Shown here piece after piece: positions 4,524 through 6,461 of a stretch of 6,461 bases of DNA. Every line of letters starts with the position of its first letter. Position 1 is the first letter of the stretch. A program made the translations under genes and the position numbers. The notes beneath the pieces are model-generated. The model was not told the origin of the DNA. It saw only the letters and a program-made list of their open reading frames with translations, and made no database searches. Source of the DNA: Anaerohabitans sp036788095 (lineage in GTDB: Bacteria > Zhuqueibacterota > Zhuqueibacteria > Residuimicrobiales > Residuimicrobiaceae); contig DAIQOA010000234.1 of NCBI GenBank assembly GCA_036788095.1, positions 1 to 6,461 on the forward strand, in the 5' to 3' direction.

Positions 4524-6461
4524 TTATTTGATCACCATGAACCGGCCGACCTTGTTGCCGATGCCCGGGGCTTCCACATGGAACAGGTAATTGCCGGGCG
4601 AAATCTGCATGTTATCTTTAGAGATCACATCCCACTCCGCTGTCCCCTGATAGGCTTCGCTGTGATGCTCGATGGTGTCCACCAGATAACCCTGTACGGT
4701 ATAAATCTTGATGGTGCAGTCCTTGGGAAGATGATTGAAATGAATCGACATGGGTCCTCGTCCAGCCAGATAAGGGCTGGAAGGCTCCCAACGTTCGGTG
4801 ACGACATAGGGATTGGGAACCACGGTAATCTTGTCCAACTCCTCACGGGCTCGGTCCTGATCGATGGAGATGCGGTCGGTGAAGAATGTATAGCGCTCGC
4901 CGGGTTGAGGGGGAATATGCATCCGCACCTCAAAGACGTCGCCGGCTTGAGGCTGGATCATGCCGGTGGTGTCATCCTCCGGTATGATGAAATGAAATCG
5001 CCACGAGTTCACATAGTTGGCGCTGCCGCGGGCCGGTTCCCGCCCTCGGCGGGGTCCGAAAATGAGGCGAATGTCATCGCCCAGGTCCCAGCGCTGATTG
5101 CCGTTGTAATCCGCAAGCGTGAATTTCATCCTTTTTTGCAGTGTGGGACAAAAAATGTAAAAAGGAACCGGAATGCGCTGCGTATAACGGCTGACGGACA
5201 TGGAGGTGTCGCTCATGCCGTCGGTGAAAACCAGTTGAAAATCCAGATTCACAGCGCTGGTTTTGTATTCATCATAGGTAAACAGCACTTTCATGTTGGA
5301 TTGACTGCTCTGGGTCCAGCCCTGGAAGATGGGCGTGAGGCTGGTGTCCATATCCAGATGAAAAATCAGTCCGTCAAAATACGGGGAATCCAGAGCATTG
5401 CTTTCGATTTTCGTCCACGGCTGCAGGATCCGATTTTCGCCGGCGCTCGCCCCACCCGACAGCTGATAAAACGGCCGGGACCGCCAGCCGGAATCCGGAT
5501 AGTCAAAGGCCAGCTCGTACTGGCCGTCTTCCAGCAGCTCATTGGGATTGAAAATATGAAACATAATGGCGGCCGTCGATTGCGGACCAGAGTGCTGCAA
5601 TCCTTCCTGTAACGGCGGAGGCTGATATCCTGCCGCAGGCGCCGTGGGCATCACCACCGCGCAGTTGGAGCCCACCGAGTTGACGTTATTCAACACATCG
5701 ATGTTGATGCTGATCGGGCATTCAGAGGGCAATACGCTGAATTGCTGCAGTTCGGCGGCCGTCTCGGCATCCGGAGGAATGAAGCCGAAATCAAAGGAGC
5801 AAAGCGCATAATAATAGGTTTGTCCATTGATCACATCAGAGTCGATGTAGCTGTGCACCAGCCCGTCGTTATTGCCGATCCAAAATTGCACTCCGTTGTA
5901 GGCGCCGGGGAAAAATCCTTCATAGTCGTCGATTTTATCGCAGCGAAAAATGGGCTTTTTCATCGACAGGGTGCCAAAGCCGTCGGTAATGATGCGGCAG
6001 TCGCGGAATTTCGGATCCGTGGAGCGATACAGCGAATAGCCTTCAAAATCATAGATCTGAAAAAAACGGTCAAAGCTCGATTCGGCGCTGTCGTCCCAAT
6101 AGAGATAGACCTTGCCGTCTCCCGGTATGGCGGTGAGCTTGGGGGTTTTCGGCGGCTGGGCGAAACGGTAATTGGCGTTATAGATCTTTTGCACCGTATC
6201 TTTTTTACGCGCCGCGTCTTCCACCTGCGCCGTGGTCGTCTGCCCATCGGCGTAATACATGCTGAAAGAAAATCGTTGGAAGGTTTTGGCCGGATGGATG
6301 CTGGGACCGGAGTGCCACCAGGCGCCCAGATTGGAGGCAAAATAATACTCGTCCGCATGTTTGCCGATGGTCTGATGACACCACTGCAGCACCAGTTCAT
6401 CATCGTCATGATCGCGCCGGTCGCCATACGTGGTCAGCGGAGCCTGCTGCGGCAGATTCGT
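4524..6461 (-). CDS. Large secreted protein with fibronectin-like module and C-terminal T9SS-type sorting domain; 5' end outside window
   Basis: The frame is open from the right edge to TAA, giving 645 residues of a longer protein. A GTG at 6392 is internal to this frame and has no reason to be the start. In-window residues 1-105 are a region ending in NYRFAQPP. Residues about 106-220 look like a fibronectin/Ig-like module (TAIPGDGKVYLYWDD, then FEGYSLYRSTDPKF, then SDVINGQTYYYALCSFD). A long beta-rich middle follows. The last 105 residues begin VVPNPYVV (about 548-554) and continue with IKIYTVQGYLVDTI, SPGNYLFHV and a final GRFMVIK. That is the layout of FlgD-like Ig or T9SS type A C-terminal domains, which direct proteins across the outer membrane to the cell surface. 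From memory, this Fn3-like block plus PNP-type tail is common in large proteins of Calditrichota/KSB1-type genomes. Its enzymatic or binding role cannot be told from the visible part. It is the first visible gene of the run and sits 22 nt upstream of the PorV-like gene. Confidence is high for a coding, secreted protein and moderate for the T9SS assignment. Confidence 0.85.
   Translation of the reverse strand, partial: TNLPQQAPLTTYGDRRDHDDDELVLQWCHQTIGKHADEYYFASNLGAWWHSGPSIHPAKTFQRFSFSMYYADGQTTTAQVEDAARKKDTVQKIYNANYRFAQPPKTPKLTAIPGDGKVYLYWDDSAESSFDRFFQIYDFEGYSLYRSTDPKFRDCRIITDGFGTLSMKKPIFRCDKIDDYEGFFPGAYNGVQFWIGNNDGLVHSYIDSDVINGQTYYYALCSFDFGFIPPDAETAAELQQFSVLPSECPISINIDVLNNVNSVGSNCAVVMPTAPAAGYQPPPLQEGLQHSGPQSTAAIMFHIFNPNELLEDGQYELAFDYPDSGWRSRPFYQLSGGASAGENRILQPWTKIESNALDSPYFDGLIFHLDMDTSLTPIFQGWTQSSQSNMKVLFTYDEYKTSAVNLDFQLVFTDGMSDTSMSVSRYTQRIPVPFYIFCPTLQKRMKFTLADYNGNQRWDLGDDIRLIFGPRRGREPARGSANYVNSWRFHFIIPEDDTTGMIQPQAGDVFEVRMHIPPQPGERYTFFTDRISIDQDRAREELDKITVVPNPYVVTERWEPSSPYLAGRGPMSIHFNHLPKDCTIKIYTVQGYLVDTIEHHSEAYQGTAEWDVISKDNMQISPGNYLFHVEAPGIGNKVGRFMVIK

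Noticed and set aside
3482..4531. Plus-strand open frame of 349 codons opposite the PorV-like gene
   Set aside because: It mirrors the barrel gene almost end to end. The minus-strand frame has a signal peptide, family signature, ribosome-binding site and terminal Phe; this frame has none.
4260..5612. Plus-strand open frame of 450 codons opposite the large secreted protein
   Set aside because: It is antisense to a minus-strand frame with clear domains, has no recognisable motif and spans the gap into the barrel gene. It is a by-product of the GC content and codon pattern of the real gene.

Overview
The window reads as part of the chromosome (or a metagenome contig) of a Gram-negative bacterium of the Fibrobacteres-Chlorobi-Bacteroidetes or Calditrichota/KSB1-like kind. 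This placement rests on protein architecture: a secreted protein whose C-terminus looks like a type IX secretion (T9SS) sorting domain, a PorV/PorQ-type outer-membrane barrel, a SurA/PpiC-like envelope chaperone, and a long FG-GAP beta-propeller protein. No rRNA, tRNA or core marker gene is present, so the taxonomy is inference.

All four genes lie on the minus strand and are read from right to left. (1) 6461-4524 is the 3' part of a large secreted protein, cut by the right window edge. (2) After 22 nt comes the PorV/PorQ-like barrel gene, 4501-3455. (3) After 12 nt comes the parvulin/SurA-like gene, 3442-1733. (4) After a 189-nt gap comes the FG-GAP propeller gene, from 1543 off the left edge. 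The first three look like one operon because of the short gaps and a Shine-Dalgarno at each internal start. The fourth may be co-transcribed or may have its own control: its leader holds three AAGGAGGT-type ribosome-binding motifs and a GC-rich hairpin.

The four products can be read as an envelope export group. The parvulin-like protein would chaperone proteins in the periplasm, the PorV-like barrel would serve sorting or export at the outer membrane, and the two large proteins would be surface or secreted products. The link is inferred from gene order and domain type; no core T9SS gene (PorT, PorU, Sov/SprA) is visible here.

The most unusual part is the left end. The FG-GAP gene has exactly seven DxDxDG calcium loops, enough for one seven-bladed propeller. 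It then returns, in frame and after exactly 469 codons, to a 55-bp block identical to the one just after its signal peptide, and that block ends exactly at the first base of the window. The stretch between the copies also has very skewed codon use (all lysines AAG, no GCC alanine) that begins with the repeat. Either this is a tandem multi-propeller or cassette-type gene, or the assembly stopped at a repeat node here.
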